A DNA stretch of 64,000 nt from Pyropia haitanensis (taxonomy: Eukaryota; Rhodophyta; Bangiophyceae; Bangiales; Bangiaceae). The notes beneath the pieces were generated by a model. That model ran no database searches. It was not told where the DNA came from and worked only from the letters and a program-made list of their open reading frames with translations. This document shows, piece after piece, positions 8,301 through 22,100 of the stretch. How positions within the stretch are numbered: position 1 is the stretch's first letter; each line of letters begins with the position of its first letter. The translations under genes and the position numbers were made by a program. The stretch is from contig SDUX01000048.1 of NCBI GenBank assembly GCA_008729055.1, forward strand, positions 1 through 64,000, given 5' to 3'.

Positions 8301-11300
8301 CACCATCCGGCGGCCGAATTGGCGCGCATACTTCATTCCAGCCATAGATCCGCCCGCTCCATGTCCGAGGTTCGACCCCCACGGTCGTGCATGGGGTGGT
8401 TGACCGCGTCTCACCCACTTTTGGCCACTGTTGCCCACTTTTGCCCACTTTCGCGTGTACAGCAATGCAGCACGCGCTCCGGCGGCCGAATTGGCTCGCA
8501 TCCTTTATTCCAGCCATACATCCGCCCGCTCGACGTCCGAGGTTCCACCCGCACCGTCGTGCATGGGGTGGTTGGCCGACCCGTTCGTTGGCGCGTCCGT
8601 TGGATGCAACGAGTGTTTTGTGGAGCGCCGGTTTCCACGTGTCAATTTTGTGGAATGGTTTTCGCCACGTGGGGGTCCCGACAGCCAGGTGTGACGGTCG
8701 GCGACAAAAGTTCCGCCCTCACACCGTCCACGCCAGTGTGACGGGCGGAACGCGCAGTGGACAGTTTGGGTGGCGGGGCGCACTTTGTGGCCACTGTTGG
8801 ACCACTTTCTGGCGACTTTCGCCTCAATTTTCTTTGCAGTTTTGGAAACTTCTTGCCCCCAATTGCCCAATTGTGTCCAATTTGGCCCCCTGTTTGCCCA
8901 CTTTTTGCCCACTTCTTGCCCACTTCCTACCCACTTTTGCCCACTTTTGCCCACTTTTGCCCACTTTTGCGTCTACAGCGATGCTGCACACCATCCGGCG
9001 GCCGAATTGGCGCGCATACTTCATTCCAGCCATAGATCCGCCCGCTCCATGTCCGAGGTTCGACCCCCACGGTCGTGCATGGGGTGGTTGACCGCGTCTC
9101 ACCCACTTTTGGCCACTGTTGCCCACTTTTGCCCACTTTCGCGTGTACAGCAATGCAGCACGCGCTCCGGCGGCCGAATTGGCTCGCATCCTTTATTCCA
9201 GCCATACATCCGCCCGCTCGACGTCCGAGGTTCCACCCGCACCGTCGTGCATGGGGTGGTTGGCCGACCCGTTCGTTGGCGCGTCCGTTGGATGCAACGA
9301 GTGTTTTGTGGAGCGCCGGTTTCCACGTGTCAATTTTGTGGAATGGTTTTCGCCACGTGGGGGTCCCGACAGCCAGGTGTGACGGTCGGCGACAAAAGTT
9401 CCGCCCTCACACCGTCCACGCCAGTGTGACGGGCGGAACGCGCAGTGGACAGTTTGGGTGGCGGGGCGCACTTTGTGGCCACTGTTGGACCACTTTCTGG
9501 CGACTTTCGTCTCAATTTTCTTTGCAGTTTTGGAAACTTCTTGCCCCCAATTGCCCAATTGTGTCCCAATTTGGCCCCCTGTTTGCCCACTTTTTGCCCA
9601 CTTCTTGCCCACTTCCTACCCACTTTTGCCCACTTTTGCCCACTTTTGCCCACTTTTGCGTCTACAGCGATGCTGCACACCATCCGGCGGCCGAATTGGC
9701 GCGCATACTTCATTCCAGCCATAGATCCGCCCGCTCCATGTCCGAGGTTCGACCCCCACGGTCGTGCATGGGGTGGTTGACCGCGTCTCACCCACTTTTG
9801 GCCACTGTTGCCCACTTTTGCCCACTTTCGCGTGTACAGCAATGCAGCACGCGCTCCGGCGGCCGAATTGGCTCGCATCCTTTATTCCAGCCATACATCC
9901 GCCCGCTCGACGTCCGAGGTTCCACCCGCACCGTCGTGCATGGGGTGGTTGGCCGACCCGTTCGTTGGCGCGTCCGTTGGATGCAACGAGTGTTTTGTGG
10001 AGCGCCGGTTTCCACGTGTCAATTTTGTGGAATGGTTTTCGCCACGTGGGGGTCCCGACAGCCAGGTGTGACGGTCGGCGACAAAAGTTCCGCCCTCACA
10101 CCGTCCACGCCAGTGTGACGGGCGGAACGCGCAGTGGACAGTTTGGGTGGCGGGGCGCACTTTGTGGCCACTGTTGGACCACTTTCTGGCGACTTTCGCC
10201 TCAATTTTCTTTGCAGTTTTGGAAACTTCTTGCCCCCAATTGCCCAATTGTGTCCAATTTGGCCCCCTGTTTGCCCACTTTTTGCCCACTTCTTGCCCAC
10301 TTCCTACCCACTTTTGCCCACTTTTGCCCACTTTTGCCCACTTTTGCGTCTACAGCGATGCTGCACACCATCCGGCGGCCGAATTGGCGCGCATACTTCA
10401 TTCCAGCCATAGATCCGCCCGCTCCATGTCCGAGGTTCGACCCCCACGGTCGTGCATGGGGTGGTTGACCGCGTCTCACCCACTTTTGGCCACTGTTGCC
10501 CACTTTTGCCCACTTTCGCGTGTACAGCAATGCAGCACGCGCTCCGGCGGCCGAATTGGCTCGCATCCTTTATTCCAGCCATACATCCGCCCGCTCGACG
10601 TCCGAGGTTCCACCCGCACCGTCGTGCATGGGGTGGTTGGCCGACCCGTTCGTTGGCGCGTCCGTTGGATGCAACGAGTGTTTTGTGGAGCGCCGGTTTC
10701 CACGTGTCAATTTTGTGGAATGGTTTTCGCCACGTGGGGGTCCCGACAGCCAGGTGTGACGGTCGGCGACAAAAGTTCCGCCCTCACACCGTCCACGCCA
10801 GTGTGACGGGCGGAACGCGCAGTGGACAGTTTGGGTGGCGGGGCGCACTTTGTGGCCACTGTTGGACCACTTTCTGGCGACTTTCGCCTCAATTTTCTTT
10901 GCAGTTTTGGAAACTTCTTGCCCCCAATTGCCCAATTGTGTCCAATTTGGCCCCCTGTTTGCCCACTTTTTGCCCACTTCTTGCCCACTTCCTACCCACT
11001 TTTGCCCACTTTTGCCCACTTTTGCCCACTTTTGCGTCTACAGCGATGCTGCACACCATCCGGCGGCCGAATTGGCGCGCATACTTCATTCCAGCCATAG
11101 ATCCGCCCGCTCCATGTCCGAGGTTCGACCCCCACGGTCGTGCATGGGGTGGTTGACCGCGTCTCACCCACTTTTGGCCACTGTTGCCCACTTTTGCCCA
11201 CTTTCGCGTGTACAGCAATGCAGCACGCGCTCCGGCGGCCGAATTGGCTCGCATCCTTTATTCCAGCCATACATCCGCCCGCTCGACGTCCGAGGTTCCA

Positions 11301-14300
11301 CCCGCACCGTCGTGCATGGGGTGGTTGGCCGACCCGTTCGTTGGCGCGTCCGTTGGATGCAACGAGTGTTTTGTGGAGCGCCGGTTTCCACGTGTCAATT
11401 TTGTGGAATGGTTTTCGCCACGTGGGGGTCCCGACAGCCAGGTGTGACGGTCGGCGACAAAAGTTCCGCCCTCACACCGTCCACGCCAGTGTGACGGGCG
11501 GAACGCGCAGTGGACAGTTTGGGTGGCGGGGCGCACTTTGTGGCCACTGTTGGACCACTTTCTGGCGACTTTCGTCTCAATTTTCTTTGCAGTTTTGGAA
11601 ACTTCTTGCCCCCAATTGCCCAATTGTGTCCAATTTGGCCCCCTGTTTGCCCACTTTTTGCCCACTTCTTGCCCACTTCCTACCCACTTTTGCCCACTTT
11701 TGCCCACTTTTGCCCACTTTTGCGTCTACAGCGATGCTGCACACCATCCGGCGGCCGAATTGGCGCGCATACTTCATTCCAGCCATAGATCCGCCCGCTC
11801 CATGTCCGAGGTTCGACCCCCACGGTCGTGCATGGGGTGGTTGACCGCGTCTCACCCACTTTTGGCCACTGTTGCCCACTTTTGCCCACTTTCGCGTGTA
11901 CAGCAATGCAGCACGCGCTCCGGCGGCCGAATTGGCTCGCATCCTTTATTCCAGCCATACATCCGCCCGCTCGACGTCCGAGGTTCCACCCGCACCGTCG
12001 TGCATGGGGTGGTTGGCCGACCCGTTCGTTGGCGCGTCCGTTGGATGCAACGAGTGTTTTGTGGAGCGCCGGTTTCCACGTGTCAATTTTGTGGAATGGT
12101 TTTCGCCACGTGGGGGTCCCGACAGCCAGGTGTGACGGTCGGCGACAAAAGTTCCGCCCTCACACCGTCCACGCCAGTGTGACGGGCGGAACGCGCAGTG
12201 GACAGTTTGGGTGGCGGGGCGCACTTTGTGGCCACTGTTGGACCACTTTCTGGCGACTTTCGTCTCAATTTTCTTTGCAGTTTTGGAAACTTCTTGCCCC
12301 CAATTGCCCAATTGTGTCCAATTTGGCCCCCTGTTTGCCCACTTTTTGCCCACTTCTTGCCCACTTCCTACCCACTTTTGCCCACTTTTGCCCACTTTTG
12401 CCCACTTTTGCGTCTACAGCGATGCTGCACACCATCCGGCGGCCGAATTGGCGCGCATACTTCATTCCAGCCATAGATCCGCCCGCTCCATGTCCGAGGT
12501 TCGACCCCCACGGTCGTGCATGGGGTGGTTGACCGCGTCTCACCCACTTTTGGCCACTGTTGCCCACTTTTGCCCACTTTCGCGTGTACAGCAATGCAGC
12601 ACGCGCTCCGGCGGCCGAATTGGCTCGCATCCTTTATTCCAGCCATACATCCGCCCGCTCGACGTCCGAGGTTCCACCCGCACCGTCGTGCATGGGGTGG
12701 TTGGCCGACCCGTTCGTTGGCGCGTCCGTTGGATGCAACGAGTGTTTTGTGGAGCGCCGGTTTCCACGTGTCAATTTTGTGGAATGGTTTTCGCCACGTG
12801 GGGGTCCCGACAGCCAGGTGTGACGGTCGGCGACAAAAGTTCCGCCCTCACACCGTCCACGCCAGTGTGACGGGCGGAACGCGCAGTGGACAGTTTGGGT
12901 GGCGGGGCGCACTTTGTGGCCACTGTTGGACCACTTTCTGGCGACTTTCGTCTCAATTTTCTTTGCAGTTTTGGAAACTTCTTGCCCCCAATTGCCCAAT
13001 TGTGTCCCAATTTGGCCCCCTGTTTGCCCACTTTTTGCCCACTTCTTGCCCACTTCCTACCCACTTTTGCCCACTTTTGCCCACTTTTGCCCACTTTTGC
13101 GTCTACAGCGATGCTGCACACCATCCGGCGGCCGAATTGGCGCGCATACTTCATTCCAGCCATAGATCCGCCCGCTCCATGTCCGAGGTTCGACCCCCAC
13201 GGTCGTGCATGGGGTGGTTGACCGCGTCTCACCCACTTTTGGCCACTGTTGCCCACTTTTGCCCACTTTCGCGTGTACAGCAATGCAGCACGCGCTCCGG
13301 CGGCCGAATTGGCTCGCATCCTTTATTCCAGCCATACATCCGCCCGCTCGACGTCCGAGGTTCCACCCGCACCGTCGTGCATGGGGTGGTTGGCCGACCC
13401 GTTCGTTGGCGCGTCCGTTGGATGCAACGAGTGTTTTGTGGAGCGCCGGTTTCCACGTGTCAATTTTGTGGAATGGTTTTCGCCACGTGGGGGTCCCGAC
13501 AGCCAGGTGTGACGGTCGGCGACAAAAGTTCCGCCCTCACACCGTCCACGCCAGTGTGACGGGCGGAACGCGCAGTGGACAGTTTGGGTGGCGGGGCGCA
13601 CTTTGTGGCCACTGTTGGACCACTTTCTGGCGACTTTCGTCTCAATTTTCTTTGCAGTTTTGGAAACTTCTTGCCCCCAATTGCCCAATTGTGTCCCAAT
13701 TTGGCCCCCTGTTTGCCCACTTTTTGCCCACTTCTTGCCCACTTCCTACCCACTTTTGCCCACTTTTGCCCACTTTTGCCCACTTTTGCGTCTACAGCGA
13801 TGCTGCACACCATCCGGCGGCCGAATTGGCGCGCATACTTCATTCCAGCCATAGATCCGCCCGCTCCATGTCCGAGGTTCGACCCCCACGGTCGTGCATG
13901 GGGTGGTTGACCGCGTCTCACCCACTTTTGGCCACTGTTGCCCACTTTTGCCCACTTTCGCGTGTACAGCAATGCAGCACGCGCTCCGGCGGCCGAATTG
14001 GCTCGCATCCTTTATTCCAGCCATACATCCGCCCGCTCGACGTCCGAGGTTCCACCCGCACCGTCGTGCATGGGGTGGTTGGCCGACCCGTTCGTTGGCG
14101 CGTCCGTTGGATGCAACGAGTGTTTTGTGGAGCGCCGGTTTCCACGTGTCAATTTTGTGGAATGGTTTTCGCCACGTGGGGGTCCCGACAGCCAGGTGTG
14201 ACGGTCGGCGACAAAAGTTCCGCCCTCACACCGTCCACGCCAGTGTGACGGGCGGAACGCGCAGTGGACAGTTTGGGTGGCGGGGCGCACTTTGTGGCCA

Positions 14301-15640
14301 CTGTTGGACCACTTTCTGGCGACTTTCGTCTCAATTTTCTTTGCAGTTTTGGAAACTTCTTGCCCCCAATTGCCCAATTGTGTCCAATTTGGCCCCCTGT
14401 TTGCCCACTTTTTGCCCACTTCTTGCCCACTTCCTACCCACTTTTGCCCACTTTTGCCCACTTTTGCCCACTTTTGCGTCTACAGCGATGCTGCACACCA
14501 TCCGGCGGCCGAATTGGCGCGCATACTTCATTCCAGCCATAGATCCGCCCGCTCCATGTCCGAGGTTCGACCCCCACGGTCGTGCATGGGGTGGTTGACC
14601 GCGTCTCACCCACTTTTGGCCACTGTTGCCCACTTTTGCCCACTTTCGCGTGTACAGCAATGCAGCACGCGCTCCGGCGGCCGAATTGGCTCGCATCCTT
14701 TATTCCAGCCATACATCCGCCCGCTCGACGTCCGAGGTTCCACCCGCACCGTCGTGCATGGGGTGGTTGGCCGACCCGTTCGTTGGCGCGTCCGTTGGAT
14801 GCAACGAGTGTTTTGTGGAGCGCCGGTTTCCACGTGTCAATTTTGTGGAATGGTTTTCGCCACGTGGGGGTCCCGACAGCCAGGTGTGACGGTCGGCGAC
14901 AAAAGTTCCGCCCTCACACCGTCCACGCCAGTGTGACGGGCGGAACGCGCAGTGGACAGTTTGGGTGGCGGGGCGCACTTTGTGGCCACTGTTGGACCAC
15001 TTTCTGGCGACTTTCGTCTCAATTTTCTTTGCAGTTTTGGAAACTTCTTGCCCCCAATTGCCCAATTGTGTCCCAATTTGGCCCCCTGTTTGCCCACTTT
15101 TTGCCCACTTCTTGCCCACTTCCTACCCACTTTTGCCCACTTTTGCCCACTTTTGCCCACTTTTGCGTCTACAGCGATGCTGCACACCATCCGGCGGCCG
15201 AATTGGCGCGCATACTTCATTCCAGCCATAGATCCGCCCGCTCCATGTCCGAGGTTCGACCCCCACGGTCGTGCATGGGGTGGTTGACCGCGTCTCACCC
15301 ACTTTTGGCCACTGTTGCCCACTTTTGCCCACTTTCGCGTGTACAGCAATGCAGCACGCGCTCCGGCGGCCGAATTGGCTCGCATCCTTTATTCCAGCCA
15401 TACATCCGCCCGCTCGACGTCCGAGGTTCCACCCGCACCGTCGTGCATGGGGTGGTTGGCCGACCCGTTCGTTGGCGCGTCCGTTGGATGCAACGAGTGT
15501 TTTGTGGAGCGCCGGTTTCCACGTGTCAATTTTGTGGAATGGTTTTCGCCACGTGGGGGTCCCGACAGCCAGGTGTGACGGTCGGCGACAAAAGTTCCGC
15601 CCTCACACCGTCCACGCCAGTGTGACGGGCGGAACGCGCA

Positions 15641-16157
15641 GTGGACAGTTTGGGTGGCGGGGCGCACTTTGTGGCCACTGTTGGACCACTTTCTGGCGAC
15701 TTTCGTCTCAATTTTCTTTGCAGTTTTGGAAACTTCTTGCCCCCAATTGCCCAATTGTGCTCCAATTTGGCCCCCTGTTTGCCCACTTTTTGCCCACTTC
15801 TTGCCCACTTCCTACCCACTTTTGCCCACTTTTGCCCACTTTTGCCCACTTTTGCGTCTACAGCGATGCTGCACACCATCCGGCGGCCGAATTGGCGCGC
15901 ATACTTCATTCCAGCCATAGATCCGCCCGCTCGACGTCCGAGGTTCCACCCGCACCGTCGTGCATGGGGTGGTTGGCCGACCCGTTTGTTGGCGCGTCCG
16001 TTGGATGCAACGAGTGTTTTGTGGAGCGCCGGTTTCCACGTGTCAATTTTGTGGAATGGTTTTCGCCACGTGGGGGTCCCGACAGCCAGGTGTGACGGTC
16101 GGCGACAAAAGTTCCGCCCTCACACCGTCCACGCCAGTGTGACGGGCGGAACGCGCA
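15641..16157 (+). repeat. 517-bp hybrid monomer, A/B fusion
   Basis: This unit is exactly 172 bp shorter than its 689-bp neighbours. Module A runs normally through CCATAGATCCGCCCGCTC and then continues as module B (GACGTCCGAGGTTCC). The switch lies in ATCCGCCCGCTC, which is identical in A and B (15921-15932). This is the product expected from unequal crossover or slippage between the two modules. The unit carries GTGCTCCAAT and the rarer CCCGTTTGTTGG allele. Confidence 0.93.
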
Positions 16158-19100
16158 GTGGACAGTTTGGGTGGCGGGGCGCACTTTGTGGCCACTGTTG
16201 GACCACTTTCTGGCGACTTTCGTCTCAATTTTCTTTGCAGTTTTGGAAACTTCTTGCCCCCAATTGCCCAATTGTGTCCCAATTTGGCCCCCTGTTTGCC
16301 CACTTTTTGCCCACTTCTTGCCCACTTCCTACCCACTTTTGCCCACTTTTGCCCACTTTTGCCCACTTTTGCGTCTACAGCGATGCTGCACACCATCCGG
16401 CGGCCGAATTGGCGCGCATACTTCATTCCAGCCATAGATCCGCCCGCTCCATGTCCGAGGTTCGACCCCCACGGTCGTGCATGGGGTGGTTGACCGCGTC
16501 TCACCCACTTTTGGCCACTGTTGCCCACTTTTGCCCACTTTCGCGTGTACAGCAATGCAGCACGCGCTCCGGCGGCCGAATTGGCTCGCATCCTTTATTC
16601 CAGCCATACATCCGCCCGCTCGACGTCCGAGGTTCCACCCGCACCGTCGTGCATGGGGTGGTTGGCCGACCCGTTCGTTGGCGCGTCCGTTGGATGCAAC
16701 GAGTGTTTTGTGGAGCGCCGGTTTCCACGTGTCAATTTTGTGGAATGGTTTTCGCCACGTGGGGGTCCCGACAGCCAGGTGTGACGGTCGGCGACAAAAG
16801 TTCCGCCCTCACACCGTCCACGCCAGTGTGACGGGCGGAACGCGCAGTGGACAGTTTGGGTGGCGGGGCGCACTTTGTGGCCACTGTTGGACCACTTTCT
16901 GGCGACTTTCGTCTCAATTTTCTTTGCAGTTTTGGAAACTTCTTGCCCCCAATTGCCCAATTGTGTCCAATTTGGCCCCCTGTTTGCCCACTTTTTGCCC
17001 ACTTCTTGCCCACTTCCTACCCACTTTTGCCCACTTTTGCCCACTTTTGCCCACTTTTGCGTCTACAGCGATGCTGCACACCATCCGGCGGCCGAATTGG
17101 CGCGCATACTTCATTCCAGCCATAGATCCGCCCGCTCCATGTCCGAGGTTCGACCCCCACGGTCGTGCATGGGGTGGTTGACCGCGTCTCACCCACTTTT
17201 GGCCACTGTTGCCCACTTTTGCCCACTTTCGCGTGTACAGCAATGCAGCACGCGCTCCGGCGGCCGAATTGGCTCGCATCCTTTATTCCAGCCATACATC
17301 CGCCCGCTCGACGTCCGAGGTTCCACCCGCACCGTCGTGCATGGGGTGGTTGGCCGACCCGTTCGTTGGCGCGTCCGTTGGATGCAACGAGTGTTTTGTG
17401 GAGCGCCGGTTTCCACGTGTCAATTTTGTGGAATGGTTTTCGCCACGTGGGGGTCCCGACAGCCAGGTGTGACGGTCGGCGACAAAAGTTCCGCCCTCAC
17501 ACCGTCCACGCCAGTGTGACGGGCGGAACGCGCAGTGGACAGTTTGGGTGGCGGGGCGCACTTTGTGGCCACTGTTGGACCACTTTCTGGCGACTTTCGC
17601 CTCAATTTTCTTTGCAGTTTTGGAAACTTCTTGCCCCCAATTGCCCAATTGTGTCCAATTTGGCCCCCTGTTTGCCCACTTTTTGCCCACTTCTTGCCCA
17701 CTTCCTACCCACTTTTGCCCACTTTTGCCCACTTTTGCCCACTTTTGCGTCTACAGCGATGCTGCACACCATCCGGCGGCCGAATTGGCGCGCATACTTC
17801 ATTCCAGCCATAGATCCGCCCGCTCCATGTCCGAGGTTCGACCCCCACGGTCGTGCATGGGGTGGTTGACCGCGTCTCACCCACTTTTGGCCACTGTTGC
17901 CCACTTTTGCCCACTTTCGCGTGTACAGCAATGCAGCACGCGCTCCGGCGGCCGAATTGGCTCGCATCCTTTATTCCAGCCATACATCCGCCCGCTCGAC
18001 GTCCGAGGTTCCACCCGCACCGTCGTGCATGGGGTGGTTGGCCGACCCGTTCGTTGGCGCGTCCGTTGGATGCAACGAGTGTTTTGTGGAGCGCCGGTTT
18101 CCACGTGTCAATTTTGTGGAATGGTTTTCGCCACGTGGGGGTCCCGACAGCCAGGTGTGACGGTCGGCGACAAAAGTTCCGCCCTCACACCGTCCACGCC
18201 AGTGTGACGGGCGGAACGCGCAGTGGACAGTTTGGGTGGCGGGGCGCACTTTGTGGCCACTGTTGGACCACTTTCTGGCGACTTTCGTCTCAATTTTCTT
18301 TGCAGTTTTGGAAACTTCTTGCCCCCAATTGCCCAATTGTGTCCAATTTGGCCCCCTGTTTGCCCACTTTTTGCCCACTTCTTGCCCACTTCCTACCCAC
18401 TTTTGCCCACTTTTGCCCACTTTTGCCCACTTTTGCGTCTACAGCGATGCTGCACACCATCCGGCGGCCGAATTGGCGCGCATACTTCATTCCAGCCATA
18501 GATCCGCCCGCTCCATGTCCGAGGTTCGACCCCCACGGTCGTGCATGGGGTGGTTGACCGCGTCTCACCCACTTTTGGCCACTGTTGCCCACTTTTGCCC
18601 ACTTTCGCGTGTACAGCAATGCAGCACGCGCTCCGGCGGCCGAATTGGCTCGCATCCTTTATTCCAGCCATACATCCGCCCGCTCGACGTCCGAGGTTCC
18701 ACCCGCACCGTCGTGCATGGGGTGGTTGGCCGACCCGTTCGTTGGCGCGTCCGTTGGATGCAACGAGTGTTTTGTGGAGCGCCGGTTTCCACGTGTCAAT
18801 TTTGTGGAATGGTTTTCGCCACGTGGGGGTCCCGACAGCCAGGTGTGACGGTCGGCGACAAAAGTTCCGCCCTCACACCGTCCACGCCAGTGTGACGGGC
18901 GGAACGCGCAGTGGACAGTTTGGGTGGCGGGGCGCACTTTGTGGCCACTGTTGGACCACTTTCTGGCGACTTTCGCCTCAATTTTCTTTGCAGTTTTGGA
19001 AACTTCTTGCCCCCAATTGCCCAATTGTGTCCAATTTGGCCCCCTGTTTGCCCACTTTTTGCCCACTTCTTGCCCACTTCCTACCCACTTTTGCCCACTT

Positions 19101-22100
19101 TTGCCCACTTTTGCCCACTTTTGCGTCTACAGCGATGCTGCACACCATCCGGCGGCCGAATTGGCGCGCATACTTCATTCCAGCCATAGATCCGCCCGCT
19201 CCATGTCCGAGGTTCGACCCCCACGGTCGTGCATGGGGTGGTTGACCGCGTCTCACCCACTTTTGGCCACTGTTGCCCACTTTTGCCCACTTTCGCGTGT
19301 ACAGCAATGCAGCACGCGCTCCGGCGGCCGAATTGGCTCGCATCCTTTATTCCAGCCATACATCCGCCCGCTCGACGTCCGAGGTTCCACCCGCACCGTC
19401 GTGCATGGGGTGGTTGGCCGACCCGTTCGTTGGCGCGTCCGTTGGATGCAACGAGTGTTTTGTGGAGCGCCGGTTTCCACGTGTCAATTTTGTGGAATGG
19501 TTTTCGCCACGTGGGGGTCCCGACAGCCAGGTGTGACGGTCGGCGACAAAAGTTCCGCCCTCACACCGTCCACGCCAGTGTGACGGGCGGAACGCGCAGT
19601 GGACAGTTTGGGTGGCGGGGCGCACTTTGTGGCCACTGTTGGACCACTTTCTGGCGACTTTCGCCTCAATTTTCTTTGCAGTTTTGGAAACTTCTTGCCC
19701 CCAATTGCCCAATTGTGTCCAATTTGGCCCCCTGTTTGCCCACTTTTTGCCCACTTCTTGCCCACTTCCTACCCACTTTTGCCCACTTTTGCCCACTTTT
19801 GCCCACTTTTGCGTCTACAGCGATGCTGCACACCATCCGGCGGCCGAATTGGCGCGCATACTTCATTCCAGCCATAGATCCGCCCGCTCCATGTCCGAGG
19901 TTCGACCCCCACGGTCGTGCATGGGGTGGTTGACCGCGTCTCACCCACTTTTGGCCACTGTTGCCCACTTTTGCCCACTTTCGCGTGTACAGCAATGCAG
20001 CACGCGCTCCGGCGGCCGAATTGGCTCGCATCCTTTATTCCAGCCATACATCCGCCCGCTCGACGTCCGAGGTTCCACCCGCACCGTCGTGCATGGGGTG
20101 GTTGGCCGACCCGTTCGTTGGCGCGTCCGTTGGATGCAACGAGTGTTTTGTGGAGCGCCGGTTTCCACGTGTCAATTTTGTGGAATGGTTTTCGCCACGT
20201 GGGGGTCCCGACAGCCAGGTGTGACGGTCGGCGACAAAAGTTCCGCCCTCACACCGTCCACGCCAGTGTGACGGGCGGAACGCGCAGTGGACAGTTTGGG
20301 TGGCGGGGCGCACTTTGTGGCCACTGTTGGACCACTTTCTGGCGACTTTCGTCTCAATTTTCTTTGCAGTTTTGGAAACTTCTTGCCCCCAATTGCCCAA
20401 TTGTGTCCAATTTGGCCCCCTGTTTGCCCACTTTTTGCCCACTTCTTGCCCACTTCCTACCCACTTTTGCCCACTTTTGCCCACTTTTGCCCACTTTTGC
20501 GTCTACAGCGATGCTGCACACCATCCGGCGGCCGAATTGGCGCGCATACTTCATTCCAGCCATAGATCCGCCCGCTCCATGTCCGAGGTTCGACCCCCAC
20601 GGTCGTGCATGGGGTGGTTGACCGCGTCTCACCCACTTTTGGCCACTGTTGCCCACTTTTGCCCACTTTCGCGTGTACAGCAATGCAGCACGCGCTCCGG
20701 CGGCCGAATTGGCTCGCATCCTTTATTCCAGCCATACATCCGCCCGCTCGACGTCCGAGGTTCCACCCGCACCGTCGTGCATGGGGTGGTTGGCCGACCC
20801 GTTTGTTGGCGCGTCCGTTGGATGCAACGAGTGTTTTGTGGAGCGCCGGTTTCCACGTGTCAATTTTGTGGAATGGTTTTCGCCACGTGGGGGTCCCGAC
20901 AGCCAGGTGTGACGGTCGGCGACAAAAGTTCCGCCCTCACACCGTCCACGCCAGTGTGACGGGCGGAACGCGCAGTGGACAGTTTGGGTGGCGGGGCGCA
21001 CTTTGTGGCCACTGTTGGACCACTTTCTGGCGACTTTCGTCTCAATTTTCTTTGCAGTTTTGGAAACTTCTTGCCCCCAATTGCCCAATTGTGTCCAATT
21101 TGGCCCCCTGTTTGCCCACTTTTTGCCCACTTCTTGCCCACTTCCTACCCACTTTTGCCCACTTTTGCCCACTTTTGCCCACTTTTGCGTCTACAGCGAT
21201 GCTGCACACCATCCGGCGGCCGAATTGGCGCGCATACTTCATTCCAGCCATAGATCCGCCCGCTCCATGTCCGAGGTTCGACCCCCACGGTCGTGCATGG
21301 GGTGGTTGACCGCGTCTCACCCACTTTTGGCCACTGTTGCCCACTTTTGCCCACTTTCGCGTGTACAGCAATGCAGCACGCGCTCCGGCGGCCGAATTGG
21401 CTCGCATCCTTTATTCCAGCCATACATCCGCCCGCTCGACGTCCGAGGTTCCACCCGCACCGTCGTGCATGGGGTGGTTGGCCGACCCGTTCGTTGGCGC
21501 GTCCGTTGGATGCAACGAGTGTTTTGTGGAGCGCCGGTTTCCACGTGTCAATTTTGTGGAATGGTTTTCGCCACGTGGGGGTCCCGACAGCCAGGTGTGA
21601 CGGTCGGCGACAAAAGTTCCGCCCTCACACCGTCCACGCCAGTGTGACGGGCGGAACGCGCAGTGGACAGTTTGGGTGGCGGGGCGCACTTTGTGGCCAC
21701 TGTTGGACCACTTTCTGGCGACTTTCGCCTCAATTTTCTTTGCAGTTTTGGAAACTTCTTGCCCCCAATTGCCCAATTGTGTCCAATTTGGCCCCCTGTT
21801 TGCCCACTTTTTGCCCACTTCTTGCCCACTTCCTACCCACTTTTGCCCACTTTTGCCCACTTTTGCCCACTTTTGCGTCTACAGCGATGCTGCACACCAT
21901 CCGGCGGCCGAATTGGCGCGCATACTTCATTCCAGCCATAGATCCGCCCGCTCCATGTCCGAGGTTCGACCCCCACGGTCGTGCATGGGGTGGTTGACCG
22001 CGTCTCACCCACTTTTGGCCACTGTTGCCCACTTTTGCCCACTTTCGCGTGTACAGCAATGCAGCACGCGCTCCGGCGGCCGAATTGGCTCGCATCCTTT

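Larger units (their letters stand above)
3252..15640 (+). repeat. Regular block of 18 monomers
   Basis: Unit starts are 3252, 3940, 4628, 5316, 6005, 6693, 7381, 8069, 8757, 9445, 10134, 10822, 11510, 12198, 12886, 13575, 14264 and 14952. The units at 5316 (GTGCTCCAAT) and at 9445, 12886, 13575 and 14952 (GTGTCCCAAT) are 689 bp. The rest are 688 bp. The first unit combines GTGTCCCAAT with a one-base deletion (TTTCGCTCAAT). Unit-to-unit variation is otherwise almost confined to the C/T site in TTCG(C/T)CTCAAT. Confidence 0.95.
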
